A stretch of DNA of 64,000 nucleotides from Erwinia sp. (lineage in GTDB: Bacteria; Pseudomonadota; Gammaproteobacteria; Enterobacterales; Enterobacteriaceae): the NCBI GenBank assembly GCA_964016415.1, contig OZ024666.1, forward strand, positions 3,019,310 through 3,083,309, read 5' to 3'. The translations under genes were made by a program, and so were the position numbers. A model generated the notes under the pieces. The model was not told where the DNA came from, searched no databases, and worked only from the letters and a program-made list of their open reading frames with translations. Below, piece by piece: positions 1 to 11,739 of this stretch (position 1 is its first letter; each line of letters begins with the position of its first letter).

Positions 1-810
1 AGTAAAATGGCTGCCGCCATCACCCCCCGCACACGCGCCGTACTGATTCAGTACACCTTTGGCCTGGTCTGTCGTGATTTAACTGAACTCCTGAAGGTTG
101 CGAGAGATCGTGGCTTATGGGTTATCGAGGATTGCGCGCATGCTACGGGAGGACGCTGGCAAGGTCAGCTTCTCGGCACCCTGGGTGATATTGCCATTTT
201 CAGCAGCGAGCGCTCGAAAATTGTCAATTCGATTCATGGTGGCTGGGCGATGACATCCAACCCGGTGCTGGGGGAGCGACTGCAACAGATCTACGAAAAT
301 GCGTTGCCTGCAGATGACGATTTTATCCATCGTCTGTTACAGACTCTTCGTCACGCCTGGGCACAGCATAATCAGAGGCGACCTCTCCCTCTGCCCGCCG
401 GATGGTTACCACAAATGCAGCCCAGTGAATTGAGCGGGTTATACACTCCCCAGTATTACTGGCGTATGGCAGCCCCCGTTGCTGAGCTGCTCTCTCTTCA
501 GTTAGCCCGACTGCCAGAATTGCTGGAACCTCGTCGTGCCGGAGCCGCATTTTGGGAGCAATGGGCGGCAAAACAAGGCATTAAAACTGCCACCACAGTG
601 ACCGGTGCGGAAAATACCTGGCTGCGCTTTCCGGTGTTATTAAGTGCGAAAGAGAAACGTGAGCGGGAAACCCTGGGACAAGCACTGAATGCGGAAATTG
701 GTGTCTGGTTTACCACCCCGATGCATCCTCAACCTCTCACTCTGATTGAGTGCCCGGTAGGCATGCATGCGGCGTCAGCCTGCATCAATTTACCGACCTG
801 GCTCTGGTAG
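1..810 (+). CDS. DegT/DnrJ/EryC1/StrS-family PLP aminotransferase, 5' end outside window
   Basis: The reading frame is open from base 1, so the gene begins outside the window; only about the C-terminal 270 residues are seen. The order of motifs fits the DegT/DnrJ/EryC1/StrS sugar aminotransferase fold: a T(R)xR(A) segment ending in TFG, the VIEDCAHA motif whose Asp would contact the PLP ring nitrogen, then FSSERSK, where the Lys sits at the position of the Schiff-base lysine, followed by GGWAMTSNP. Members usually transaminate keto-sugar nucleotides for surface glycans; the substrate cannot be read here. The protein ends abruptly at INLPTWLW, whereas relatives usually continue 15-20 residues past the INLPT motif, so the tail may be slightly truncated. 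Confidence 0.75.
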   Translation, partial: SKMAAAITPRTRAVLIQYTFGLVCRDLTELLKVARDRGLWVIEDCAHATGGRWQGQLLGTLGDIAIFSSERSKIVNSIHGGWAMTSNPVLGERLQQIYENALPADDDFIHRLLQTLRHAWAQHNQRRPLPLPAGWLPQMQPSELSGLYTPQYYWRMAAPVAELLSLQLARLPELLEPRRAGAAFWEQWAAKQGIKTATTVTGAENTWLRFPVLLSAKEKRERETLGQALNAEIGVWFTTPMHPQPLTLIECPVGMHAASACINLPTWLW

Positions 811-847
811 TTTGCGGTTTATCAGCACACCAATCCGGGAAAATGAT

Positions 848-872
848 CACTGCCCCCTGAGCGGGGGCAGTG
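848..872. terminator. Hairpin between DegT gene and GH4 gene
   Basis: A perfect 10-bp inverted repeat (CACTGCCCCC / GGGGGCAGTG) with a 5-base loop lies between two convergent genes. It has no long T-run on either side but is GC-rich and placed where a shared, bidirectional terminator is expected. Confidence 0.6.
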
Positions 873-888
873 AAAATGATAATAAGGA

Positions 889-3812
<2,924 letters not shown>

Positions 3813-4040
3813 TTTTACCTCCTCAGGTGACAACTTCATGGGAGAGAGAGCCTCTTTATACGGAGTTGTCCGGGTCTGGTCTTGAGCATAGAAAGAGGGC
3901 CTGCGATAAGCTGTTGCCGGGTGAGAGAAGCGTGATCGCTTTCATGGTTTTTATTTGCACAATGCTGTCTACTTTTAACGATAAAGTCAGACAACTTAAT
4001 ATCTGTAAGGCGCCACTCTGGCCGTTAAGGAGGTCTATAA
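3813..4040. promoter_or_regulatory. Divergent promoter region of the alpha-glucoside genes and GntR regulator
   Basis: About 230 bp separate the divergent PTS and gntR genes. The clearest element is an imperfect inverted repeat at 3966-3993 (TGTCT-n-CTTT ... AAAG-n-AGACA), placed 48-75 bp before the regulator start, a plausible operator. AAGGAGG at 4028-4033 is the RBS that fixes the GTG start of the regulator. Operator function is inferred from position and symmetry only. Confidence 0.4.
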
Positions 4041-4775
4041 GTGATCTATAAATCTATTGCAGACCGTCTGCGGCTCCACCTGAATTCAACCGATTACGCT
4101 ATCGGTTGTCGGTTACCCAGTGAGAAAAAACTCGCCAGTGAGTTCGCCGTCTCAAGAATGACGTTGCGTCGGGCGATTGAATTGCTGATCGGTTGGGGGT
4201 TAGTGGAACGGCGACAGGGCAGTGGTACATGGGTGATTAAAAAAGATGTACATCATGAAACCAGTAATCTGACAGGGTTTGTCGAAGTCATGCGTTCACA
4301 AGGTAAAGAGGTTGTCAGTGAAGTACTCAGTTTTAGTATGATGCCGGCCCCGCCAGCGATAGCCAGTCTGCTGCGTATTAATAGTGGTGAAAAAATCCAT
4401 GTCTCACAGCGGGTACGTTCGGTAGCGGGAAAACCACTGATGGTGGAGGAAAGCTTCATGCCTTATCGCCTGTTTCGTCATCTCTCCGTTGCTCACCTTG
4501 AAGGCTCTAAATTCAGTTATATCGAAGATGAATGTGGCCTTGTCATCAGCGGCAATTATGAAACGCTTACCCCTGTGCTGGCCGATGCGCATACAGCGGC
4601 TCAGCTTAACATTGCCGAAGCGACACCTATTCTGCGCATCACTTCACTCTCATACAGTGATAAAGGCGAATTTCTTAATTATTCCGTTATCTTCCGAAGT
4701 GCCAGCGAATATCAGGTTGATTATCATCTGCGTCGCCAGCGTGGCAAGATTATCGCGGCAACCGCTGTCATATAA
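4041..4775 (+). CDS. GntR/HutC-family transcriptional regulator (UTRA domain)
   Basis: A 244-residue regulator starts at GTG, chosen for the AAGGAGG sequence directly upstream. Residues about 1-70 form the GntR winged helix-turn-helix (LPSEKKLASEFAVSRMTLRRAIELL, then a QGSGTWV wing), and about 90-235 form a UTRA effector-binding domain (HVSQRVRS, EESFMP, YIEDECG, LRITSLSY). UTRA domains of sugar regulators often bind phosphosugars. Its divergent position implies control of the alpha-glucoside PTS/hydrolase pair, probably repression relieved by the phosphorylated sugar. It converges on thiD, leaving only about 55 bp between them. Confidence 0.88.
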   Translation: MIYKSIADRLRLHLNSTDYAIGCRLPSEKKLASEFAVSRMTLRRAIELLIGWGLVERRQGSGTWVIKKDVHHETSNLTGFVEVMRSQGKEVVSEVLSFSMMPAPPAIASLLRINSGEKIHVSQRVRSVAGKPLMVEESFMPYRLFRHLSVAHLEGSKFSYIEDECGLVISGNYETLTPVLADAHTAAQLNIAEATPILRITSLSYSDKGEFLNYSVIFRSASEYQVDYHLRRQRGKIIAATAVI

Positions 4776-4831
4776 AAGTCGGTGTGCCAACAGCAAAAAC
4801 GCAATAGCGAGACACTGACTGACAGCGCAGA

Positions 4832-5659
4832 TCACTCATCCTCAGTTTTTCCGTAAGGAGACAGAGCAAAGAAATGGTGTACAGGGCCACGCCCTTTTCC
4901 CACTTGCAACTTATCAGCGTGCCGCAAAGCCTGAGAAAGATACGCCTTGCCAATGCGACAAGCCTGCTCAAGGTTTTTTCCTGACGCCAGATTCACAGCG
5001 ATAGCCGAAGAGAGCGTACATCCGGTGCCGTGCGCATTTTGGGTCGCCACTTTCTTTGCACGTAACCAGACCGAATGATCAGCAAGACAGAGTATGTCCT
5101 CCATCATCTCACCCGGAAAATGGCCGCCCTTTAATAAAATGGCTGTCTGATGTTGCTGATAAAGCTGCTGACCAGCCTGTAACATCTCTTCTGGTGAAGT
5201 GATAACAGCACCGCTCAACGCCTCAGCTTCAGGAATATTAGGCGTCACCAGCGTCGCCAAAGGGAACATCTCATGTATCAGGCTATCAACTGCTGCACTA
5301 TCCAACAGGGCATGCCCACTGGTGGACACCATCACAGGATCCAGCACCAGAGGTATTCCTTGTGCATGTTGACGGAGGAAACCAGCAACCACCTCAATCA
5401 CGTCACGGTTGAAGAGCATACCCACTTTAATAGCATCGATGCGGGCATCGTCAAAAACCGCCGCCAGCTGCTGTTCGATGGCCGTCAGTGCAACATCATA
5501 AACCTGACGTACTCCGCAGGTATTCTGTATCGGTAACGCCGTTAACACCGTGTGAGCATAACCACCAAAAACAGAGATAGTTTTCATATCCGCCTGCAGC
5601 CCCGCCCCGGCAGAACCATCAAACCCGGCAATAGTTAGCACATTAGGTATACCGTTCAT
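4832..5659 (-). CDS. thiD: Hydroxymethylpyrimidine/phosphomethylpyrimidine kinase
   Basis: This 275-residue ribokinase-family enzyme phosphorylates HMP and HMP-P to HMP-PP for thiamine synthesis. The N-terminal substrate loop reads TIAGFDGSAGAGLQADMKT (relatives often have SDPSGGAGIQAD, so the Asp-Pro pair is altered), LDPVMVSTSGHALL is in the middle, and the NAHGTGCTLSSAIA anion-hole/catalytic motif near residue 215 holds the catalytic Cys/Asp region. The length is close to E. coli ThiD (266). It stands alone, outside a thiCEFSGH or thiMD cluster, and I found no TPP riboswitch in the leader. The ATG is preceded by AGGCGGGA. Confidence 0.92.
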   Translation of the reverse strand: MNGIPNVLTIAGFDGSAGAGLQADMKTISVFGGYAHTVLTALPIQNTCGVRQVYDVALTAIEQQLAAVFDDARIDAIKVGMLFNRDVIEVVAGFLRQHAQGIPLVLDPVMVSTSGHALLDSAAVDSLIHEMFPLATLVTPNIPEAEALSGAVITSPEEMLQAGQQLYQQHQTAILLKGGHFPGEMMEDILCLADHSVWLRAKKVATQNAHGTGCTLSSAIAVNLASGKNLEQACRIGKAYLSQALRHADKLQVGKGRGPVHHFFALSPYGKTEDE

Positions 5660-6037
5660 TTCCCGCCTCGCTCCTCATTTAACTGAACACAACAACACAA
5701 GAGGCTCCTTGTACTGTCTCCGTCACCGCTAAAATGACATTGCATGACCCAACGCAAGGATACCTCATAAAATAACCTGATGGGATAGAGTGTTAGCATC
5801 TTTGGTGAAACGCAGGTTATTTTGAAGGCAGAGAATAAGCCTCAATGACGTAAAGCAATCTGGTTAATATTAAAAAAAGAGCGAATTAATTTATTCCGAA
5901 GAGGAATGGATCATAAATTTATTTAGAAAACCGGGACAACCCTGCATAGCCGCTGAGCGTTATGCGGTCTGGCCTTACACGTAATATCAGGAAATGAATT
6001 GAACAATTAAATTACTTTCAAAGGAAAGGTGAAAGAA
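5660..6037. other. Intergenic region between thiD and the citrate lyase operon
   Basis: About 380 bp with no credible gene. It holds the divergent promoters of thiD and the AEC/FAH/cit operon. It is AT-rich in its second half, and AAGGAAAGG at 6021-6029 serves as RBS for the ATG at 6038. No clear operator, CRP site or riboswitch was recognised. Confidence 0.5.
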
Positions 6038-7021
6038 ATGAATCAAATTTTATCAGCGATATGGCAGGTTATCAGTTCCTGTCTCCCGGTTTTTTTGCTC
6101 ATTTTTTTAGGGTGGTTGTGTGTTCAGCAGAACATATTTAATAAAGAGTCGAAAAAACTACTTTCCGGTCTGGTTTCTAATTTTGTTTTCCCTGCATTGC
6201 TGCTGGTTCAAACTTCTCACGCCAGGCCTGAAGAGATATTTAACGGCATATGGATAGTCGCTTTCTTTTGCAGCATGCTATTTATTTGGATTGTCTGCTT
6301 TCTGACAAACAAATATATTCTTCATAAAGAACTCAAATCATGCACAATGAACTCTATGCTGTGCTGCTTTCCTAATATGGGAGGAATGGGAGTACCGTTT
6401 CTGACACTTCTGCTGGGGGCCTCTTCAACCATCTCAGTGGCTGTAGCTAATTTCGTGGTCGCACTGACGTTAATACCTTTGACTATTTTTCTGTTTGAGC
6501 TCTGTGTCACCCGCATTTCCGGTGGGAAAAAAACCAGCGCAATGATCGTAGATGCAGTCAAAAACTCAGTCATGAAACCGATGTTTCTTGCCGTGATCGT
6601 AGGATTACTGATCAGTGTTACTAACGGAACTCAGTGGTTGCCACATTTCGTATTTAATACCTTCGATATTATGTCTAACGCGTGTAATTTTATCTCATTA
6701 ATTGCTGTTGGCGTGGGCGTTTATGGTGTTAAATTAACTTTTAATAAGGTATTAGTGGTAAACGTAATATTAAAAAGTTTCTTTACCCCAATTATTGCAC
6801 TTCTGACAGTATGGGTATTCGGTATCACCGGGATGCAGGCAGAGGAGCTTGTGTTCCTGTTAGCAATGCCAACGGCTTCGACTGCCGTTATTCTGGCCTA
6901 TAGTTGGAATATTGAACAGTAACAAGCATCCAGTCTGTTCCTCGCATCGACAGCACTTTCCGTCATTATTTTACCTACCCTGTTATTGATCATGGAATTT
7001 ATGATCCCCGGGGTAAATTAA
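6038..7021 (+). pseudogene. AEC-family (auxin efflux carrier / MdcF-like) transporter interrupted by a TAA
   Basis: The protein is an AEC-family carrier with about ten hydrophobic segments (PVFLLIFLGW, NFVFPALLLVQTS, CCFPNMGGMGVPFL). Relatives such as MdcF and YfdV move organic acids. The frame meets TAA at 6920-6922 after YSWNIEQ, but continues in the same frame for 32 more codons (QASSLFLASTALSVIILP...) to a TAA at 7019-7021. That continuation is exactly the final membrane helix expected for the family, so the stop is a nonsense change (probably CAA to TAA). The truncated product lacks its last helix. I use ATG 6038 rather than GTG 6029 because AAGGAAAGG precedes it. It is the first gene of the cit operon, so it is probably the citrate or related acid carrier. 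Confidence 0.85.
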
Positions 7022-7055
7022 TAAATAACTTGTTGAAAATGAATAAGGGCCAGTT

Positions 7056-7910
7056 ATGAAACTCGTTAGCTATAGTTATAATGAAAAACCACACTATGGC
7101 ATTCTAACCGATAATGGCATTATCGATTTATCGACCCGTCTCGGGCAGCAGTTCAGTGATCTAAAAGCATTGATTGCAGGAGGGGCACTACACCGGGCAC
7201 AGGATTATATCGCAATGAAACCCGATTTCACTGCGGAGGAAGTGAAATATCTGCCTGTCATTACCCACCCGGATAAAATTTTATGTGTGGGAATGAACTA
7301 TGCGGATAAAAGGGCAGAATTCAATCAGACGGATCCCGCTCCAACGCTTTTTGTACGGTTCCCTGATTCACAGACCGGACATCGCGGACCGCTGGTTAAA
7401 CCTGCCATCACACATGAGTTTGATTACGAAGGTGAACTGGCTGTCATCATTGGCAAAGATGGCGCACATATCAAACAAGAAAATGCACTTTCCCATGTGG
7501 CGGGCTACAGCTGCTACATGGATGGTTCGGTAGGCGACTGGCAACATAGCTGGTTTACTGCCGGGAAAAACTGGCCAAAAACCGGGGGATTCGGCCCCAG
7601 TTTAACCACCACAGATAAGATTCCTGATCCGGAGAATTTGACTATCTCGACCTGGTTAAATGGCAACCGGGTACAACACGATAATACGGGCAATCTTATT
7701 CACAAGATTCCTGAATTAATTACTTACATCAGCATGTTCACTGAATTATCCGCCGGTGATGTCATCATTACTGGCTCACCCGGAGGCGTAGGGAAAAAAA
7801 GAGTACCTCCACTGTTTATGAAAGCAGGAGATTGCATCGAGGTGGAAATCGAGAATATTAGTCGCTTAACCAATTTTATTGTTGATGAAATTGTGCAAAA
7901 CGATGAGTAA
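7056..7910 (+). CDS. Fumarylacetoacetate hydrolase (FAH) family protein
   Basis: A 284-residue FAH-superfamily enzyme. The catalytic C-terminal domain (about residue 75 on) contains KILCVGMNYADKRAE and FDYEGELAVIIGK, whose Glu-x-Glu binds the metal, then the Asp-containing GYSCYMDGSVGDWQ and GDVIITGSPGGVG. Family members act on 2-oxo acids: acylpyruvate hydrolases, hydratases, and oxaloacetate decarboxylases/tautomerases of the FAHD1/FAHD2 type. It lies 34 bp after the AEC carrier and 58 bp before citC, transcribed with them. Since citrate lyase yields acetate and oxaloacetate and no oadGAB is in view, a role in handling oxaloacetate is an attractive inference, not shown. An AAGGG sequence precedes the ATG. 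Confidence 0.85.
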   Translation: MKLVSYSYNEKPHYGILTDNGIIDLSTRLGQQFSDLKALIAGGALHRAQDYIAMKPDFTAEEVKYLPVITHPDKILCVGMNYADKRAEFNQTDPAPTLFVRFPDSQTGHRGPLVKPAITHEFDYEGELAVIIGKDGAHIKQENALSHVAGYSCYMDGSVGDWQHSWFTAGKNWPKTGGFGPSLTTTDKIPDPENLTISTWLNGNRVQHDNTGNLIHKIPELITYISMFTELSAGDVIITGSPGGVGKKRVPPLFMKAGDCIEVEIENISRLTNFIVDEIVQNDE

Positions 7911-7968
7911 CACAATGCCAGCCGATGGCACATCGCAGCACCAAAATACAGACCAGCAAAGGTGAACT

Positions 7969-9009
7969 ATGAGCCGTGGTATTACATTCTCGCTGTTAGA
8001 TAATCGTGCAATGTCGTTACCGATGATTAAAGCACTACTGGAAAGCTGCCACTTAACCGTCGATCAACAGATTGATCTATTAGTGGTTGCGAGCGACAGC
8101 GAGGAAAAAGCGATTGCCTGTGCGGGTTTATATCACAACATTGTTAAGTGCGTGGCTATTGCGCCTGAATATCGCGGCAATAATCTGACCAGTCAGTTGA
8201 TCGATCAGGTGATTCAGCTTGCCGCTGATAAAGGAATATTCCACCTTTTTCTCTATACCAAACCAGAAAATGTCGCGTTCTTTAATGCCTGCGGTTTCTA
8301 TCCTTTAGTGGTGATCTCTGGACTGGTCGCCTTCATGGAAAATACCCCGGTAGGGATAAATAAATATTGTCAGGCGTTAGAACAACAGCGTGCTGCAGAA
8401 GAGGGGCGAATTGGCGGTATTGTGATGAATGCGAATCCGTTTACCCTCGGTCATCAGCACCTGGTCGAGTTCGCCTCGCAACATTGCGACCATGTTTATA
8501 TTTTCGTGGTGAGTGAAGAGAGTTCCCTGTTTTCCTTTTCCGACCGATTCCGATTAGTAAAACAAGGGACAGCAAAATATTCCAACGTAACACTACTTCC
8601 CTGCTCAGAATATATTGTCTCTCAGGCGACTTTTCCCAGTTATTTTCTGAAAGAGAAAGCAGATGTTGATCATGCAATCACTGGGATCGATCTGTTGCTG
8701 TTCAGAAATTATATTGCCCCGGCACTAAAGATTAAAACCCGATTCGTAGGAACAGAACCTTTTTCTCCCATCACAGAGAAATATAACCAAGGAATGAAAT
8801 ACTGGCTAAGCCAATATAACAGCACTATGCCCGCCATAGAGGTGATAGAGATAGAAAGGAAACAACAGGCAGGAACTGCAATTTCTGCCACTGCCGTTCG
8901 TCATTTTTTAGCCAACGATCAACTTGAGAAAACAGAAGCATTGGTCCCTGAAACGACATGGAAATTTCTGAAAGAGAAATTCAGTAAAAAAAGAAAAGAG
9001 GCGGTATGA
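7969..9009 (+). CDS. citC: [Citrate (pro-3S)-lyase] ligase
   Basis: This enzyme acetylates the phosphoribosyl-dephospho-CoA arm of the citrate lyase acyl carrier, using acetate and ATP, and so activates the lyase. It is 346 residues, the usual length. An N-terminal GNAT-like domain (about 1-130; VAIAPEYRGNNLTSQLID) is followed by a nucleotidyltransferase domain with GIVMNANPFTLGHQHLVE (the T/HxGH-type motif) near residue 150 and ISATAVRHFL near residue 305. AAAGGTG precedes the ATG, and the stop overlaps the citD start (ATGA). Confidence 0.95.
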   Translation: MSRGITFSLLDNRAMSLPMIKALLESCHLTVDQQIDLLVVASDSEEKAIACAGLYHNIVKCVAIAPEYRGNNLTSQLIDQVIQLAADKGIFHLFLYTKPENVAFFNACGFYPLVVISGLVAFMENTPVGINKYCQALEQQRAAEEGRIGGIVMNANPFTLGHQHLVEFASQHCDHVYIFVVSEESSLFSFSDRFRLVKQGTAKYSNVTLLPCSEYIVSQATFPSYFLKEKADVDHAITGIDLLLFRNYIAPALKIKTRFVGTEPFSPITEKYNQGMKYWLSQYNSTMPAIEVIEIERKQQAGTAISATAVRHFLANDQLEKTEALVPETTWKFLKEKFSKKRKEAV

Positions 9010-9296
9010 AAATTATCAAAGATGCAATTGCCGGGACACTGGAATCCAGCGATTTACAAGTCAAAGTATCCCCACAGGAAACCCTTGAAATTGTTGTTCA
9101 CAGCAGTGTTATCGACCAGTTTGGTAAACAGATTAATGCAACAGTACGTGAGGTTCTGGACAAACTTCAGGTCAGTGGTGGATTGATCATTTTTGAAGAT
9201 AAAGGTGCGTTAGATTGTGCGATTAAAGCAAGGGTAGAAATTGCGGTATTACGTGGCGCAGAAGTCACAGAATTAAACTGGAGTCTCTTAAAATGA
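9006..9296 (+). CDS. citD: Citrate lyase acyl carrier protein, gamma subunit
   Basis: A 96-residue carrier protein of the citrate lyase complex. The AGTLESSD motif places the prosthetic-group serine at residue 14, where 2'-(5''-phosphoribosyl)-3'-dephospho-CoA is attached by CitX. The C-terminal DKGALDC(A)IKARVE motif is typical. It overlaps citC by 4 bp upstream and, in the ancestral arrangement, also overlapped citE by 4 bp (ATGA at 9293). Confidence 0.95.
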   Translation: MKIIKDAIAGTLESSDLQVKVSPQETLEIVVHSSVIDQFGKQINATVREVLDKLQVSGGLIIFEDKGALDCAIKARVEIAVLRGAEVTELNWSLLK

Positions 9297-9312
9297 AAAA
9301 TTACGTCGCAGC

Positions 9313-10173
9313 ATGCTGTTTCTACCCGGTTCAAACGCCGCCATGCTATCAACCGCTTTTGTTTATCGGCCTGACTCAGCGATGTTCGATCTGGAAGATG
9401 CCGTTGCATTACGCGAAAAAGACAGTGCTCGTCTGCTGGTTTATCAGACACTTCAGCTTCCTATTTACCGGGAATTCGGTATCGAGGTGATTGTTCGCAT
9501 CAATTCACTGAAAACGGAATATGGCCTGAAAGACTTGGAAGCGGCTATTTGGGGAGGGGTCGATGCCGTGCGACTGCCTAAAACCGACAGCGCAGAAGAG
9601 ATTCACGAATTAGAAACCCATATGGCACGCATCGAAAAAGAGGCGGGTCGGCCCGTAGGTTCCACCAAAATCATTGCCGCTATCGAATCAGCGCTCGGTG
9701 TGGTGAATGCCGTCTCGATCACACTCTCCTCACCCAGGATGATCGCGATTGCCATTGCTGCCTTTGACTATTTAGTGGACATGCAAACCCAGCGGGGAGA
9801 TGGCAGCGAGCTCTTCTACGCACGCTGTGCTGTGCTGCATGCCGCGCGCGTTGCAGGTATTGATGCATTTGATGCTGTCTATTCCGATGTCAATGTTGAA
9901 GCCGGTTTTCTGAAAGAGGTCGACGTGATTAAGCGCCTGGGCTACAACGGTAAAGCACTGATTAACCCTCGACAGATCCTGCCACTACACAACGCCTATG
10001 CCCCCACACAGGAAGAAGTTGCCTACGCCCGTCAGGTGGTGGCTGCCGCTGAAGAGGGCAAACAAAAAGGATTAGGTGTGGTTTCACTGAATGGGAAGAT
10101 GATAGACAACCCGGTTATTAACAATGCACGTCGGGTTATCGCCTACTACGAAGCTTCCGGAATTCGTCAATAA
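9313..10173 (+). CDS. citE: Citrate lyase beta subunit (citryl-ACP lyase), start displaced by a 1-base deletion
   Basis: CitE cleaves citryl-ACP to oxaloacetate and acetyl-ACP. The domain is full from [11 protein letters not shown] on: [33 protein letters not shown] (metal-binding Glu), SDVNVEAGF and [12 protein letters not shown]. The family's leader KLRRS is encoded in frame immediately before this ATG, but no start codon precedes it because an in-frame TAA lies at 9289-9291. The ATG at 9293, overlapping the citD stop, is out of frame; one more A in the A-run at 9296-9300 would give [10 protein letters not shown]. So either a base was lost or the sequence is wrong there. Translation could still begin at 9313, missing about seven residues. 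The usual GAEDY motif reads AAFDY here. Confidence 0.85.
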   Translation: MLFLPGSNAAMLSTAFVYRPDSAMFDLEDAVALREKDSARLLVYQTLQLPIYREFGIEVIVRINSLKTEYGLKDLEAAIWGGVDAVRLPKTDSAEEIHELETHMARIEKEAGRPVGSTKIIAAIESALGVVNAVSITLSSPRMIAIAIAAFDYLVDMQTQRGDGSELFYARCAVLHAARVAGIDAFDAVYSDVNVEAGFLKEVDVIKRLGYNGKALINPRQILPLHNAYAPTQEEVAYARQVVAAAEEGKQKGLGVVSLNGKMIDNPVINNARRVIAYYEASGIRQ

Positions 10174-10202
10174 ATCAGGTCAGAAGAGCAAAGGATATAC
10201 TT

Positions 10203-11723
10203 ATGAACACAAAATTAACTGAACTGGTCAATCAATGTCCTGACCTTGCCGGATTACAGGCTTTTTCTACGCCTTATGCCACCACACCCTATTTAAGTGA
10301 TAAAGCGCAAAAACATAACCGTAAAATTATCAGCTCAGTAGAAGAGGTTATTAAAGCCACCGGATTACGTGACGGAATGACTATCTCTTTTCATCATGCC
10401 TTCCGCGAAGGTGACAAAACCATTAACCATGTTATTGATATTATTGCCAGCATGGGCATTAAAGATCTGACTCTGGCCTCCAGTTCATTATTGAACTGTA
10501 ACGAACCATTGATAAAACATATTAAATCAGGCGTTATCACACAGATTTATACTTCTGGTATGCGTGGCGAACTGGCGAATGCAATTTCTCATGGATTAAT
10601 GCAGAAGCCAGTGCAAGTGCACTCACACGGTGGTCGGGTCAATTTGATCCAGCAGGGAGAGATCGTTATTGATGTGGCTTTTCTCGGGGTTTCCACTTCC
10701 GATGAATTCGGCAATGCCAATGGCATATCAGGAAAATCACGGTGTGGATCATTGGGCTACGCTATGGTCGACGCGCAATATGCTAAAAAAGTGGTGTTAT
10801 TAACAGAGGCGATTGTCCCGTTTTACAATACCCCGCCCAGTATCCGGCAAGACCAGGTTGATTACGTTGTCAAAGTGGATCAGGTAGGTGATGCCTCACA
10901 AATCGCAGTGGGTGCCGTCCGTATCACTTCAAATCCTCGTGAGTTGATGATTGCCAGATATGCAGCAGAAGTAATTGAATATTCTGGTTATTTCAAACAA
11001 GGATTTTCTCTGCAAACCGGTTCTGGTGCCTCTGCAACCGCCTGTACCCGCTTTCTCGGGGAAAAAATGGTGAAAAAGGGTATTACCGCCAGCTTTGCGC
11101 TCGGTGGCATTACCGCAGGGATTGTCGAATTACACGAAAAAGGCTTGATAGAAAAACTGATTGATACTCAGAGTTTTGATACTACGGCGGGGGCATCTCT
11201 GGCTAAAAATCCCAATCACTTTGAGATTTCGACCAACGTGTACGCTGACCCTGCATCTAAAGCCGCTTGTGTCGATGAACTGGATGTCACCATTTTAAGT
11301 GCGCTTGAGATTGACCTTGGGTTTAATGTTAACGTATTGACTGGCTCAGATGGTGTAATGCGGGGCGCCTCGGGTGGGCATTGCGATTCGGCAGCTGGTG
11401 CTAATCTGAGGATTATTGTGGCACCACTGATTCGCAGCCGTATACCCACCATTGTTCGCCAGGTAACAACACGCGTCACTCCCGGCGATAACATTGATGT
11501 GCTGGTCACAGACTATGGTGTGGCCGTGAATCCTAAACGACCTGAATTGATAGAACGTCTGAGTGCTGCCAATGTTCAGGTCACCACCATAGAAAAACTC
11601 TACCAGCATGCCATGTCACTAACCGGCGAACCAGAACCTATTCAGTTTACTGATCGCATTGTTGGAGTAGTGCGTTACCGCGATGGTTCGGTTATTGACA
11701 TAGTGAAACAGGTAAAAAACTGA
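10203..11723 (+). CDS. citF: Citrate lyase alpha subunit (citrate-ACP transferase)
   Basis: CitF exchanges acetyl for citryl on the carrier protein, the first half-reaction of citrate cleavage. It is 506 residues, the usual length, with no breaks. CoA-transferase-type segments are visible: TISFHHAFREGD, SHGGRVNLIQQGE, GSGASATACTRFLGEKM, LTGSDGVMRGASGGHCDSA and RIIVAPLIRSRIPTIV. AAAGGAT lies before the ATG at 10203. It is the fifth intact-looking gene of the operon and is followed 16 bp later by citX. Confidence 0.96.
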   Translation: MNTKLTELVNQCPDLAGLQAFSTPYATTPYLSDKAQKHNRKIISSVEEVIKATGLRDGMTISFHHAFREGDKTINHVIDIIASMGIKDLTLASSSLLNCNEPLIKHIKSGVITQIYTSGMRGELANAISHGLMQKPVQVHSHGGRVNLIQQGEIVIDVAFLGVSTSDEFGNANGISGKSRCGSLGYAMVDAQYAKKVVLLTEAIVPFYNTPPSIRQDQVDYVVKVDQVGDASQIAVGAVRITSNPRELMIARYAAEVIEYSGYFKQGFSLQTGSGASATACTRFLGEKMVKKGITASFALGGITAGIVELHEKGLIEKLIDTQSFDTTAGASLAKNPNHFEISTNVYADPASKAACVDELDVTILSALEIDLGFNVNVLTGSDGVMRGASGGHCDSAAGANLRIIVAPLIRSRIPTIVRQVTTRVTPGDNIDVLVTDYGVAVNPKRPELIERLSAANVQVTTIEKLYQHAMSLTGEPEPIQFTDRIVGVVRYRDGSVIDIVKQVKN

Positions 11724-11739
11724 TCAGGAGAACGACGTC

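Noticed and set aside
5660-5800. A TPP riboswitch before thiD
   Set aside because: The conserved CTGAGA and thi-box cores were not found on the minus strand of this leader.
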